A DNA stretch of 64,000 nt, taken from the NCBI GenBank assembly GCA_964019055.1, contig OZ025207.1, forward strand, positions 26,259,617 to 26,323,616, written 5' to 3'. The notes under the pieces are model-generated. The model had not been told where the DNA came from. It searched no databases and saw only the letters and a program-made list of their open reading frames with translations. The position numbers were made by a program, and so were the translations under genes. This document shows, in pieces, positions 24,231-36,660 of this stretch. Positions within the stretch are counted from its first letter, which is position 1, and each line of letters starts with the position of its first letter. Source of the stretch: Anthopleura xanthogrammica. Taxonomy: Eukaryota; Cnidaria; Anthozoa; Actiniaria; Actiniidae.

Positions 24231-24564
24231 TAAGCCCCAATTAAAATGACTGATACGATTAAACTTTAGAATCTCGATTGGTGAAATTTTATGGCCTACA
24301 GTGATATGGTTATAAGTTCTTCATACATATATTTCCTAAGTCATATCCAAGAAGAATGGAGTTGTCTTTTGTCCTTAGATATCAATGATACTCCTCTTTT
24401 CAAAATCCTAGACCGCCTCTGATACTCATACAAAAAACCTAGTGTGGGCTTCCTGTGGAGTGATGCGGAAAAAACTAAAAATGTCAAGAAATAAAAAAAA
24501 ATCAGACGCTCTAGATCTCAAACGTGGCCCAATCACTAGTTGATATCTTTTACACTTTTTCCGC
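24231..24564 (+). repeat. Upstream part of the leader block, gene 3
   Basis: Same shared segment as 14371-14689, including CTAGTGTGGGCTTCCTGTGG. No gene. Confidence 0.55.
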
Positions 24565-24818
24565 GTTGATATAAAAAAATATAATATCTAAAAATATTGG
24601 CCAATGGGCGCAGCTGACTATTGAAATGTATATGACAAACCGTCAAAAGTGTTTTAATTTAATCTTTCCCACGCACATATTGTGATGTCAAACTTGTTAC
24701 AACAAGAAAAAATGACCACTTGGTGTAAATTGTGGTTTTACTTACGAGATGAAGCTAAGTGTAGGTCATTGTCTGTTAGGACATCTTTGAGCAAGGATCC
24801 AGATAACACATCTTAAAG
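24565..24818 (+). promoter_or_regulatory. Conserved promoter and leader exon, gene 3
   Basis: Same motifs as the other four. The candidate leader exon at 24749-24818 is 70 nt and ends AAAG|GTAGGT. The preceding acceptor-like site reads TTACGAG instead of TTACCAG, which suggests either that the leader is a first exon with no upstream acceptor or that this copy is weaker. The joining acceptor is at 25571. Confidence 0.6.
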
Positions 24819-25254
24819 GTAGGTGATGAGGGATTTCAGTTTTAGTTGACATGATAAGTTTATAGGGCAAGGGGTGCTAACGATAATAATCTTCTAGAGA
24901 ATATATACGATGTATATTTGTAAATGAGTTTGAGCGTCGTTTTTTCCCCAACGATTAAGAATTCTTTCTTGAAGGGTTTTAAAAAAACCAGGCAAACCGG
25001 CAGGAAATGGGATAACTTTCGTCTGAATTTTAGGACGTGAGAGATAAAGAACTGGGGCCCCCAAACATGTCTGGAGAATGAGGAAAAAAAACTTTAAAAA
25101 ATCATATTTTCATAATTGGTGAAGAAATTTAGTAAGAATACTGGTTTCCCCTTTTTTCCACTTTTACTCGCATACACGCGGCTACGGAGGGATGAAATTA
25201 AACCGTCCATGTTTTTACGAGGGTAGCACTTAATTAACAGCCCGCGACTAAAGT

Positions 25255-25355
25255 ATGTGGCCTGAAAGAACAGGAGAGAACCAACAAATAACTCTACTCG
25301 CATACGACAAAGGCAAGCGTTCTCACAGCTACGTCACCCGTGCCTTTCTAAAAAT
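25255..25355 (-). mobile_element. Deleted SINE copy upstream of gene 3
   Basis: Only the GAACAGGAGAGAACCAACAAA core and part of the tRNA-like head remain. The B-box region has been deleted (GCATACGACAAAGGCAAGCG joins the two sides). It sits at the same position as in genes 2, 4 and 5. Confidence 0.65.
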
Positions 25356-25577
25356 ATCAGTTGAGATAAAATTTATCAAATCAATCTTTTACTTTATAAT
25401 TACGGAATACTTTTTGAGCTTTATTCATCATCTTCCTTCCAAAAAGTCTAAAGCGTTCAAGTTAAAAATATACAAACGATGTGTGAACGTTTAGATATTA
25501 ATATGCATGAACAAGACATAAATGTAAACCTAGGCCTCATCTAACTTCTTTCATTTATTTTTCATTCACAGTACAAA

Positions 25578-28500
25578 ATGAGGTTCTTCGTTGTCGTGCT
25601 ACTCGTTTGCTTGGCTGTGTTCGTTTTTCCCGCCATCAAGCCGGCGTGTGGACTGAAAAACAAGCCAACCAGACAGGTAAGCTAATGATTCTATTAAAAG
25701 TTGGGGTTGATTAACAAACTAAGTTAAAAAAATGAATCGTTTAAGGTGACTGACTACTTTAGCAAGGAATAATTACAAAATGTTCTTAGAAAGATATTTT
25801 ACACAGAATTTAACGCTGATTCCAAAAATGAAAAGAAAAATGGGGTGTCCCGAGCTCGTTTTCGAGATAATGAATTTTGAATATGACCATCTTGACAAGT
25901 TTTCGAAAGAAAAATGGCGGAAATCAAGATTTGCACACAAAAAATCATAACTCAAAAATTAAAAAAGCTCTGGAAGCAATTTTCTCAGGAAATCTACTGT
26001 AAACATTTTTTTCGAAGACTAACTAAAAATATTTGAAGAAAGTTTTAAAAATATGCTAAATATTCAGCATCTTGTTAACTAAATAAACCGAAAATCGTAC
26101 TCAAACGACAACAATAAAAACACATAAAACGCTTTTTTTATAAGTTCTAAAAATTACGTTTTTTTCAAACTTTCTCAAAAGATTGATTTTTACCTGTTGT
26201 TTTAGGAAATTCAAAGAAAAATATAGAGTCCCGTGCAAAATTCGGGCTTTTTGCCCTGTTGAAGTTCAAAACGTGTATGGTTCCTCAATAAAATATTGAA
26301 GGTTGTTTTGCGGTTTGAAGGGGATTTTGTGTGCGCGCGCACATCGTGGACTCAAATTGAACGTTCAAAAGTAGTCAGTCACCTTAAGATCTAATTTTCT
26401 TGGATAACATTCTATATCATAACAAAAACAAAATAAATAGTATAAAAATCGGATTGAGCAGTGGCATCCCTACAGAGTAGTTATTCGTCCGCTGAAATTC
26501 CAATTAGAATATAGAGCAGCATATTTTGAGTACTTTTTGCATCCCACATGGAAGAGAGTCTATATTAATGTTAAACAATCAGTGAAAGATTTGTCATAGT
26601 GGGTTTACTGGTCATAGCAAGGGGTTAATCATCTACGGTCTAGGGGCCGACTAACCTCTCCCTAAGGCTTCGGCCCAGCTTCCTGATCAGTCTGTAATTC
26701 CTCCCGGGATCGGCGGTGTTGGGGTCGAAATCTCCAGCGTAGCCATCCATATGAGCACTCGATGTCTGGAATTATGGTCCATGGTAATCAATCATACAGT
26801 AAGAATAAAAAGAGTATTATTCTTAGGAAATTTGATTTGAAAAAAAAAATCATTTTGCAAAGAAATAACAAGAGGAATCCTAAAAGTGGCTCTGGCTTTT
26901 AGTAGTTGACAACACTTCCGATAGTCCGGCCTGTTAACGACAAAAAAGGCCGAGATCGTGACAAATTGCGTACAAGCACCAAACTTGGCATAGAGATTGC
27001 TCTAGATATAAAAATCCTTATTAGAAGGGGTGCCAATGAAAAAAGTCAGGAGGACGAGAATATGGACACATTTTATTTTCCTCAGGGGGTTGAGGTGCGT
27101 AAAACTTTTGGACCTCGAAAATAACCCTAAATCAATTTTCAAATCACATCCATCGATACTATCTGTACTTTACTACATATTTGCTTCATGTTGATTGATT
27201 ATTTGGAAAATAGCAGACAACTGCGCTGGTTAATAAAATTGAGGGGGAGTGTTGGGTACAATATTGAAAACAATGGAAAGAGAGCATTAATATTTAGCTG
27301 TTGAGAAATTAATGTCCAATCAATTAAGAAATGATTTTAAACACATGCCTCAATGTTCAGAAGCTTATATAATGCTGACATAGCCATAGTGTAAAAACTG
27401 TAATAGTTTATAACGGAGACACTGATATTCTTATTTTTCTTGCTGTGTTTGTTTGGTATTATTTCATTTGATATTTGATAAGTGATTTGATCAGTATTGA
27501 TGTTTAAAAAGCCTAAAGCGCGGATGGAATAATTGCAGCACTGAAATATGGAATTCATGTAGAGCTGAGACTACTAACCCAAAACAGTTTAGAATATTAC
27601 GCTAATATTATTTTTTCAACCAGATTGTTCGGACAGAGCAATTGAACCGTTGGAAATTAGCCACAAAATTGATTTAGTAGTTAACTGGCAATCGCGTACC
27701 CCCACAATGGCGGACCAAGGGGAGGGTAAGGGGGGTCCAGACCCCCTGTCATACCTAAGGTTCCACTTTTTTGTATTATCCTAAAATTCATTGCCAGAAA
27801 TTCCGAACCAAAGTAGGCGGGCACTATAATTATGCAAAATTAAAACTCGTGCAAAATAAATGCCAATCATTCTTATTGTCTTATCTCAATTGTAATGGGT
27901 TCATACATCACAACTTTGCATTTAGCAATATGGCGGCTCGAAAGAGGAAGATAAAGGTTTCTACGCTGCTTTTTAAAAATTGTTTATCTACGGAAGATAT
28001 TTTGCCAGCAAAACATTCTAAAAGACCAAGAGGAAACGAATCAGTTTGGGAAGTCGAAATATTCATTTCAAAACGTAAATCTTTGGCAGGGTAGGAGGAA
28101 GATCCTCTACGACTGTAGAATCACGAAGTTAATCATAAAGTTAGGTTATGGAATAATTCTATGTTTTCCTCATTTAATAAATGTTAATTTATCATACATA
28201 TTTATCATAAGAATTTGGATTTGTTAGTGCTGTGGAAGGGATTTTCGCCGTTCGATGCTTCAAGGGAACACGAGAAAAATATCATCCCAGAGTGTATTCG
28301 GTGCGTTATAACTCCTTAGTATTTCGTTTTCTTTTTTGTTGTGAAACCGAAATGTAATTTAAAGGTTTGGTTCTGATTTATTATTTCTATTAAAGATTAA
28401 GCTTGCAAGTTAGTTGTTGAACTTCTAAGCCGTGCAGCTGTTGTAGTTTAGTATTTTGTAAGATATCGAGGAATTAAAACTCTAGCCCTAATTTTAATTT

Positions 28501-31500
28501 GAGAACTGTAAGTATAGGAATACTCCGTAAGAATACCGCCGCTAATACGCATGTCCGTTTGGAATTTCTTGCGATGGAGTAAAATAGAGATGTTCTTTGT
28601 CGTATTGTGTTTTTCTTGTTGCTTTCAGCTGCAAAGAATCTTTTTTTTTTTTAAATAGGCGTATAAGCTCTTTCATGTGGAATTACTAGCTGGAAAAGCT
28701 AAATAAATGGAAAATATTTGGAAAACCTATAATAAATGGCAAATATTTGGTGAAATATGTATTCCCTTGAAAATATACGATTGTTCGCTAAAAAACACCT
28801 GAAATCTTGAAAACTACTTCTTGATCCATAAAAATGTTTATTATATGTCCCAAAGCGATTTTTTCTGTGTATTTTCGAGGCAAAACTGGCCTTGAAATCA
28901 ACCGGGAACTCTGTGGTGGTACATGGACGGGCGTATACACGTATGTTTGGAAAAAGTGATGGGTGACCATTTTTTCTTAAGTATGGTGCTCCAATGTGGT
29001 GCTCAAGTTTGGTGACCTTAAAAAAATCAACTTTCAAAAATAGTATTTTTTTGTGTGGAATTAATACATTTTAACCATCGTTCTCATGTTTTGTTTTTTT
29101 TTCCCCGTTTAGCCACGGTCTAATTTTTCCTGTTTCGCGGGTCGTCCTGGTATCCCCGGTCTCCACGGTAAACCCGGTGCCCCTGGACGTGACGGAAGAG
29201 ATGGCAGACCAGGTATACAAGGGAAACAAGGTCCTCGAGGGTTTGACGGGACTCCAGGCAAGCAAGGACCTCCCGGAGCTCCTTGTGCACCCGGTTCTCG
29301 GGGACCTGAAAGACAGAGGGGAGAGCCTGGAGCAAGAGGTATTTCATCCTATTCGAACTGGAAAGAATGTTCGTGGACCAAAATCAACTATAAAAAAGAC
29401 AACGGGCTGATTAGGGTACGTTATGCGATCATTGCTTGTAGTTGGTTACATAGTATTTACAAACTTTTCATTTTCATGTTTTTTACCTTTTTTTCCATAA
29501 GTCGCAGTTTTCGCTCCTTTGTGCTGGTTGGTCGCTCAACTAGCGACTTATTCCAACTTAAACCATTTTTCTGTGCAAACAAAAACGAGGCTCTTGAATA
29601 CTAATTAACGTAATTGAACTTTCCTCTTATCTGTTTGAAAATAGTATCAGGATTTGCTTATCGTGCTCTCCATTATAATGATAGTCTACTTTTAAATAAT
29701 AATACTCCAAAAAATTTGCATTTGAAACTAATAAGAAAAAAGCATTCAGAGTTGTGGTAAGAATGTATTGTACTTTCAAATGTGTAAATTAAATCAAGTG
29801 TAGCGACCTTAGAATAACACATCCGAAGAGCAATATACAAATGAGTAAGAACTTGTTTCCATTCGGAAGTTAGAGTCAATATAGGCAACATATGTAAATG
29901 CGACTTAATACAAAAGAACGTAATATTAATATTTTAATAAAATATGGTTACTAAAAGCACAACGGCTATTTTGAAGTAATATTTCAAAAACGAGTACGAG
30001 TGTTTCATTAGGGTTTCTAAACACGAGAAAACATTTGAAAGCACGAGGCCGCAGGCCGAGTGCTTTTATTGTTTTCGAGTGTTTGGAAACCCTAATGAAA
30101 CACGAAGCACGAGTTTGGAAACGAATTCACCAATAGCTCAGCTGGTATAACGAGGGACTTCAACTCCAAGGGTCGCAGGTTCGAGACTCGGTAACGTTGG
30201 GGAAAAAAAAAGTAAAAAAAAAATGTAAATTAGGTAGTTAGATAGAGGAAAGCATAGTGAAAATACAGAGGGAGGTTGGTAACTAGGGGATAGTAAGGGG
30301 ATAATTATTTTGAGATTTCCCACCACTATGTAGATTTAGAAACATTTTCATCACTAGTGATTAAAATATTTCAAACACCGGCCAACCTATAATCGTGTTT
30401 CATTGGGGTTTCAAACCCATGCACGTGGTACGAATGGTGCGCTCACATTGGTTGATTAGCTCATAAATTATTAATGAGTTTGAGAAATAAATTTATAAAA
30501 TGGCTAGCATGCCGTCACGCCTACGCTTTGTTTAATGACCTCATACTTTTCTGTGGCGTTTTCTGTTCACTGTATAGGGACATCTTTTTAGTAAGTTGTC
30601 TTCGTCACTATCAACAAAGAACCGATACGTATACCACAGGGAGCCCACAGCCACTGGTATCATTGTTTAAAATAAAATCTATCATGCGTAAAAGCTCGTG
30701 CTCCTGCATGCACGAACTCGTTGGCGTTTCCAGATTGGTTGAAGTTCAAGTCTGAATAAATTATCAGCTGCTAACGTTGCTAGCGTAGAATATAATGACA
30801 AGGGATGAAACTTCAAGAATTTTTCGTTCTATCTGCGCCTCGAGTAAGGGGGGACGGAAGCGGAAATGAACAATAGCACCGGAAATGAGCGTCTTCCGTT
30901 TAAAGCTTTGGAAGATAGTAATGACAATGAAATTCCTTCAAAATCGTTATTATAGATACAGAAAAAAGTTATTTTAGATGCAGAACGGAAGTAAAACCAT
31001 CGATTTTGATGACTACTTATCAGATTTATAAGATTCCATTTTACTTCCGTCCCCCCTTACTCGAGGCGCAGATAGAACGAAAACAAGATTTTAATTTGTT
31101 GCCATTTTTTCAAGACATAAGTCCATGCTGATTTTTTCTATCCACACAGAACGTTAGACAAACTTTCCAAGTATCAGAATTTTGAGGTTTAAAGCTTAAA
31201 AGACATTTCATGATTTTTTTAAAGCAATTTTATTCGAGGGGTCCATTTGAAGTTTCATCCCTTGTCATTATATTCTACGCTAGCAACGTTAGCAGCTGAT
31301 AATTTATTCAGACTTGAAGCTCGTGCGGGAGCTTGCACGTGCATTTACGCATGAAAGATTTTATTCTAATCACTGATTCTACCAGTGGCTGTGGGCTCCC
31401 TGTGCGTATACAATGCTTTTATATATCAACTTGGTACTTCATGAGAACAGTCAAAGGATATATAGTCGTTTGAAAAAACGTTGTCACTGACCGGCTCCGC

Positions 31501-34500
31501 GACTACGCGACTGAACCGAAACGAAGTATGGGTAGAAATCGCTGAAGCGCTTAATTATTCACTCTGAAGTAGTTGTTTTTGCTTACTATTGAAATAACAC
31601 AAGTAGCAACTATTTCAACGTTTGTCTTCCGGTTTTGCGAAAGGAAGACAAAGTCTATATGAAAGTCATATTCAGTCAAAGATGTTCCCAATTTTGAAAC
31701 TGTTAAGTCATCAAAATACTATTTCGCCAGCGAATTTTCGTACTGTAAGCCCGGCGCATATTTAATCAGTGAAGAATTCAACCGCTTTAGTGAGTTTTAC
31801 CCATACCCCCGTTCGGGCTAGTCGCGTAGTCGCGGAGCCGTGCTGGTCGACGACAACGTTTTTTTCAAATGACTGTTTATTGGCCTGCATCTCATTGCCA
31901 GAAATATTGGACATGAGCCTGCTCATCCATGCGCAATGATGCGTTTCAGCTTACAAAATAGCCGCCGAGTCTTATAGGAAATGTATGGGGAATATAGAGC
32001 TTCCTCTATTTACGGCGAATAGGGTTTTATTTCCTCTGAGCTCCACATCGCGACAAACAACCCACCCTACAAGCTACTAAATAAGCGTAAAATGATCATT
32101 GAATCATGCGACATATTGGTTCCCGGACTACTTGCCTTCGAAAGGCTTCGAAAGCTCTAGATTCCATACATCGTCTATAAATCTGGCCACACTTGACCCC
32201 AAAATCGTCTTATTTGAGCTCGAAAAAATTTAAAAGTAAAAGAGCTCCACCTCGATATCACCAAACGAGTGTTTAATAAATCCAAAACCGCTCAAAATAG
32301 ACAGCATGCCTTCAGAATGTAGGTTCCCAAGAAGCTTGAAGTTAGGTTAAATTTTAAGCGATTCGACGCGTTGTTAGCTCGTAGTTTTCAGTTAAAAATG
32401 ACAAGAAACCACAGAGAACTGCTCCAAACAGCTTCAAAACCCCCTAAATATCGCCATTTTGTTTTTACAAGCTCCTATTGACTGCTGAGATACAATAAGG
32501 AAGCTTAAAGTAACGATTTACGTTTGAAACTTGTTTCTTGTCCTTCATGGGCTTCCTGTGGTGAGGCTTATCAACAGAAAAATAATAGTTGTTCTTTTGA
32601 TTGTCAAGTAACTATTTTTTGGCAAGAATTGTTTTACTAACATCATAGTTGAATATAAATATGTGCTTGGAAACCATGTAGTTATATTTTTCCTCTAGAA
32701 AACCACTTCATTTTCATTTATGCGTAACACCGCTGACAATGTCCAATATTTCTGGCAATGTGCTGCGCTTCGGTTGACTTCAGCTGCAGCCTTCAGTTCG
32801 AGTGAAATAGTTCTTACAATCCGGCTGCAAAATATATATCTCTTCCTTCTACTACTTTAAAATTGCTCTATTGATTTCCCGGGAACAATTTTTATGTTCT
32901 GTTCTGGATCCGATTATATTAAATAAACAGTTATTATGTATAGCACTGAAGCACCTACTACATGTGGATCAAGATCTTAAGTCTCTGTTAGGAATTTTCG
33001 CTCTGACTAGAAAGTCTTTAAGCAATTTATCCCTCTTGTAAGAGACGAAAGGTGGATGTGGGAAGATCCTGGCAAGGTTAGGCTGATTAAGAATCACGTG
33101 CCAGTGTTTTAATAAAACTTTTTTAAGATTAGGCGTAGCTGGGTTATATTGAGTAACGAACGGTAGAACAATAAACGAGCCATTTAGATAAGGTACTTTA
33201 AAAGAGTTATTACAAGATTTTAAAGTATGCATGAAAGCTTCAAGTTCTTTGAATTTGGATTGCATTTCTGCAAAACTGTTCGTATCTTTCTTGTTCGTTC
33301 GTTTCTGGTGCCTAGCCTGGGTTCTATTTGTAGTGGACGTGTTGCTCTGGAAATCGGGGAACTTGGATGAGGTTCTGGGTATCAGTAATGATTTGCGAGT
33401 CATCTTTGATGTTTCGTTCGTACTGTTGGATCATGAGATTAAGCAATTTCTGTTCAGCTTAAATACAGATCTGGTTCATGGCAGTTTGGAAATTCTTGTT
33501 CTGTCTGATGTGAGGTTTAGGTCTGTATTGAAGTCCAATTGGACAAGTAGATTTGGCTTTATACTCTCTTAGGTAGGACATGGATCCGATTATATTACAT
33601 AAACATCAAATATATTCATCGATCTTGTCGCTCCTTAGCCTGCGTGCATCCGGAACGTAACTGTGGTTAAGTCCGTCTCCGAACCAGCGACATATTTCTT
33701 GTTCCATGACCCCCAACAGCGTACCTGGATTTCAGTACGCGCTCTGATTGGCTCTTTCTTAATTAGTTAAAAATGTATTAGCATAGCATTCAATATTTTT
33801 ACAAATCAATGGATTTTTCAGGCTCATTGAATACTAGATATTGTAGGAGATTTTTCTATAATCTTGACTTCTATAGGCATTTGTTTTACTAACAGAGAAG
33901 GAGAGTCTCAAGAAATATCGACTGTTTTGACCGTTGGATATTACGCCTGCTTGTTTGTTGACCTTTGTTGTTTGAATCACTACTCTAATTACATATTGTC
34001 CAAGGGCGGATCCAGGATTTTTTGGAAGGGGGGTTCCAACCAGCTGATCTGAAATAATGATGTTGAAATAATTTCACGTTTACCGAGGTACTCGAGCGGC
34101 ATAGGGTTGGTCAACTAAGGGGGATGGGGGTATGCCTCCCGAAAATTTTTGAAATTCAGACTCTCGGAAATGTAATTTTCAGCTGTTTGAGAGGCATTAT
34201 AATTCCTTCAAAAGTCGAATATTCCATTTGGTTCAAAAGAAGTGAAATCTTGAAATCAAATTTATAAGCTAGCTCGCTCGATACTTTTTTGCCGTATTTG
34301 ACGTTGCACGATATTTTTTTTAAGGGTCGAGACTTTGCTCGATAGTTTTTTGGGGTTCAACTCATCCCCCATCCAATATCAAATTGCCCGTCCCTAAACT
34401 CAGGTATGACAGGGGGGTCGCGAAGAAGAAATCAGAAAGCGCCAGAGATTCGAAGAGTGGTAGGACACGAATCCAAAGAGTAACCGACTCAAGTATAATA

Positions 34501-35245
34501 GGATTAACGAGGGTCACGACGTCTTCGGTTTAGATTTATTTTCCCTTCAAATCATGTTTTTTTTTTTAAATGACTAGCAAACTTTTAAACATTTCGAGAA
34601 AAAAAATGTTCAAAAAGAAAGATTAATGTAGAAACTTTTAATTAGTGAAATAAATTTGTATTTAGAAACATTTTACCCGCGAATGTCTCCAGTAACCTTA
34701 AAGTCGGGCTGCACGCAGGCCAGTCGCGACTTGACTAGGTCAAGATGAAAGGTAACGCAACACGCATGACGCAACCGACGCTATAACGTTCAACTCTCCC
34801 AACAAATTGGGTCTGTATTGTTACTACTATGAGAAGAGAATATTATTTTTCTTAAATTTTTCTATCTTTTTCGTTCTACCCTTTTATGCAGGATTGCCTT
34901 TTCTACAAGAATTTCACAGATTCCATCCTCCATGTGTACTGGAATGGTGACTTCAGGATTTATAACTGTAAGGACTGTTGTAAGCGCTGGTTCTTCACGT
35001 TCAACGGTGCTGAATGCAAGGCTCCTCTTGCAATAGACGGTGTCGTGTATATGAGAAAGGGTATGGATCACAACATTCACCGTGTCCGCCATATTGAAGG
35101 TCACTGTGGCAAGATCCACGAGGGACATGTTCGTGTGGGCTTCAATGTCGGGAACTGTGCCGGGTATGGAAATGCTGACGCCTGGACTGGGTGGAATTCG
35201 AACAGCCGTCTGTTCATAGAGGAGGTACCCAGGCCCCAGCCGTGA
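25578..35245 (+). CDS. CTHRC1-like secreted short collagen, paralogue 3
   Basis: Coding exons 25578-25676, 29113-29415 and 34892-35245; 251 residues. Signal peptide 1-25. The collagen stem at 43-108 has 22 triplets. Two of them are broken: Gly to Cys in GAPCAPG, and Gly to Arg in GPERQRG. It also lacks the three triplets GDA-GPK-GEK seen in genes 1 and 2. The C-terminal domain at 135-251 is intact ([38 protein letters not shown]), but carries D-to-G and K-to-E changes in an otherwise invariant stretch. The frames are open and the splice sites are good. The stem lesions could give a kinked or less stable trimer, or an extra disulfide through the new Cys. Intron 2 is 5.5 kb, swollen by insertions. 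The polyadenylation signal is at 35345. Confidence 0.88.
25745..26383. mobile_element. TTAA-flanked MITE, 639 bp, in intron 1 of gene 3
   Basis: Inverted ends GGTGACTGACTACTTT and AAAGTAGTCAGTCACC are perfect, flanked by TTAA at 25741-25744 and 26384-26387. Gene 4 has the empty site CGCTTAAGATCTAATTTT at about 41126. No coding capacity. Probably Kolobok-type by target site. Confidence 0.9.
26633..26784. other. GC-rich intronic block, gene 3
   Basis: Homologous to 5944-6105, with the GATCGGCGG variant. Followed by a segment (26880-27130) shared with gene 4 that contains an open frame with no recognised domain. Confidence 0.5.
27930..28319 (+). pseudogene. Chromodomain-like ORF relic in intron 1 of gene 3
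   Basis: Best-preserved N-terminal half of the three copies: [15 protein letters not shown] through [18 protein letters not shown], where VWEVE resembles the first strand of a chromodomain. The second half ([18 protein letters not shown], then IIPE) is in another frame after about 130 AT-rich bases, which could be a former intron. The Arg-for-Trp change is present. No evidence of function. Confidence 0.6.
28560..28995. repeat. Interspersed repeat, gene 3 intron 1
   Basis: Shorter copy of the repeat at 17960-18605, keeping TACTTCTTGATCCATAAA and GTGGTACATGGACGGGCG but lacking the GC-rich tail. Confidence 0.55.
29987..30118. mobile_element. Palindromic MITE in intron 2 of gene 3
   Basis: The arms ACGAGTGTTTCATTAGGGTT and AACCCTAATGAAACACG, with inner arms AAACACGAGAAAACA and TGTTTTCGAGTGTTT, surround a core of GCACGAGGCCGCAGGCCGAG. 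Noncoding. Confidence 0.75.
30130..30200 (+). tRNA. Degenerate tRNA-Lys-like sequence or SINE head
   Basis: Contains an A box (TAGCTCAGCTGGTA) and a B box (GGTTCGAGAC) at tRNA spacing, and an acceptor that pairs CCAAT with GTTGG. The anticodon arm is disrupted (GGGACTTCAACTCC), so a functional anticodon cannot be assigned. Overall order and wording resemble tRNA-Lys. An A-rich tail follows (GGGGAAAAAAAAAG), which suggests a SINE or retro-pseudogene rather than a working tRNA. Confidence 0.55.
30628..31412. mobile_element. Large foldback element in intron 2 of gene 3
   Basis: The left arm (about 30628-30861) and right arm (about 31043-31412) are reverse complements over at least 200 bp. Examples are TAACGTTGCTAGCGTAGAAT versus ATTCTACGCTAGCAACGTTA, and GCGCCTCGAGTAAGGGGGGA versus TCCCCCCTTACTCGAGGCGC. 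The centre is about 180 bp. No coding sequence. Confidence 0.8.
31446..31886. mobile_element. Second foldback element, adjacent
   Basis: Arms of about 85 bp. Left CGGCTCCGCGACTACGCGAC near 31492 pairs with GTCGCGTAGTCGCGGAGCCG near 31821. The outer parts GTTTGAAAAAACGTTGTC and GACAACGTTTTTTTCAAAT also pair. It abuts the element at 30628-31412 and the one at 31893-32760. Confidence 0.75.
31893..32760. mobile_element. TIR element, 868 bp, in intron 2 of gene 3
   Basis: The ends CATTGCCAGAAATATTGG and CCAATATTTCTGGCAATG are perfect inverted repeats of at least 20 bp. No clear target-site duplication and no open frame of interest. Class not assigned. Confidence 0.75.
32930..33581 (-). mobile_element. 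5'-truncated retroelement insertion with 24-bp direct repeats
   Basis: Bounded by near-identical 24-bp direct repeats beginning GGATCCGATTATATTA at 32906-32929 and 33582-33605, as expected for target-primed reverse transcription. Minus-strand frames inside (33403-32969, and a shifted frame up to about 33580) contain FVTQYNPATPNLKKVL and a following PPFVSYKRDKLLKDFLVRAK stretch. That resembles the linker upstream of the GIY-YIG endonuclease in Penelope-like proteins. Frame breaks show it is dead. Confidence 0.7.
33606..34891. other. Rest of intron 2 of gene 3
   Basis: No gene seen. AGGGCGGATCCAGGATTTTT at about 34003 begins a G-rich repeat of the type that also starts near 42407 and 27710, probably the ends of DNA transposons. 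The final 30 bp supply the polypyrimidine tract and the CAG acceptor of exon 3. Confidence 0.45.
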
Positions 35246-35459
35246 AACTACCCTGTTGTCACAAGACGTACGCCAGACTGATTGAATGCTTTGTATTAAA
35301 AGCACGTAGTTCTTACATACACCTAGGGATGTAATAGTTGATGAAATAAATAAAACGTCAACAATGAATGTTACCATTGTTGTTTATTCAAAAGATTTAA
35401 TTCCCATTCCTTATAAATAAAAAAAATTAAGATAAATAAATGCGAATTGACAGTGGATA

Positions 35460-35632
35460 CCACAGAGTGGCTCTTCTTCCAGGAAAGGAAAACCAGAGAA
35501 CCCCGCAGAAAAACCCTGGAAGTACAGGAGAGAACCAAGAAGCAACTCTACTCAAATTCGTCTCCGAATACGGCAAGACTCCGAGGAGTCAACTGTGTGA
35601 GAGGCGAACGCTTTTATTGCTACGCCACCCGT
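35460..35632 (-). mobile_element. SINE copy in the 3' flank of gene 3
   Basis: Same family as 15526-15716, with the core GGAGAGAACCAAGAAGCAAC and the tRNA-like head complement TTGCTACGCCACCCG. A sister copy is at 50200-50412 after gene 4, at the same relative place, so this insertion predates the gene 3/4 duplication. Followed by C-rich tracts (36141-36159, 36246-36279) ending CTACGCCCCTG. Confidence 0.7.
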
Positions 35633-36660
35633 CACTTACGTAGGGAGGGGATCACCGGGCGCTACGCATCCCCCCCCCATATTTTTGGTAATTAGGTCAT
35701 TGTTTGTTTGTTTATTTTTCTCCCCTGTTTATTCTGGGTGTCCCCCCTCCCCCCACAAAATTACATCGATTTTGCTCACTTTGGTTTATTTGCATCTGCA
35801 ATTATCACGTTCCCCTCCTTTTTTTTTTGCTTCTCCGATTTTTTTTTCGCTTCGGCGTGGTGATGCGAAGTAATAGAGTGGATTTTTTTTTGGATTTTGA
35901 GAACATTCTTAAAATTGTCTTAAAAATTAGGTTAAATTAATTAAAACAGACAAACTTTTGATTCCAAGTTATGGTTTGTCGTTTATCAGGAGATTAAAGG
36001 GTTTTTATGTGTTTTTTTTTTTAACGGGCTCGAAATGTCCCATACTTCTGTTGATGCGTTAGGCAAAATTTCGGGGTAATTGTCTGTTTGTGTACCTGTT
36101 TTTGGGACATTTTTTTGCCTTTTTATGTACTGGGTACTCCCCCCCCCCCCCCCCCCCCCACCTTTCTTAGAGAAAATGTTATTCCCCATTTCGTCGCAAA
36201 TATCGCGGATTTTTTTGTTTTTTGTTTTGCTTCAGCGATTTTTGGCGGAGATCTCCCCCCCTCCCCCCCCCCCCCCCAGAACCTAGGTCCTCGCTCCTCG
36301 CTACGCCCCTGGGCCACCATATTGGTAAAAAGGTCTATTGTCGTGTTTTCCTGAATTAATTATGTTTTCAAATAGACATGATAACTTAAATATATTAAAT
36401 TACATTTTGGAATTTAAGTCCACCTTACGTACGTAGTGAAAATAAATATTTTTCTTTCTGTTGACTTCATGTGATTTCCACTTCCTTCCTACTAATGGCC
36501 CTATATGAGGCTTACTACGAGAACCAGAGATTGAGAAGAAGAAGGAAGAGGAAAATAAGGTTAAATTTGGAATACAAGAATAAGATACGTAGCAGATGAC
36601 AGAAGACAAAACTAAAGGAACTAGCGAACACATTAAAAACTGAAATAGAGTGCTTTGAGA

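Noticed and set aside
26906..27124. ORF in intron 1 of genes 3 and 4 ([14 protein letters not shown])
   Set aside because: No ATG start, and most of it is deleted in gene 2; no domain recognised.
36080..36354. Proline- and glycine-rich ORFs in the C-rich tracts after genes 3 and 4
   Set aside because: Products of homopolymer C runs in a transposon-like flank.
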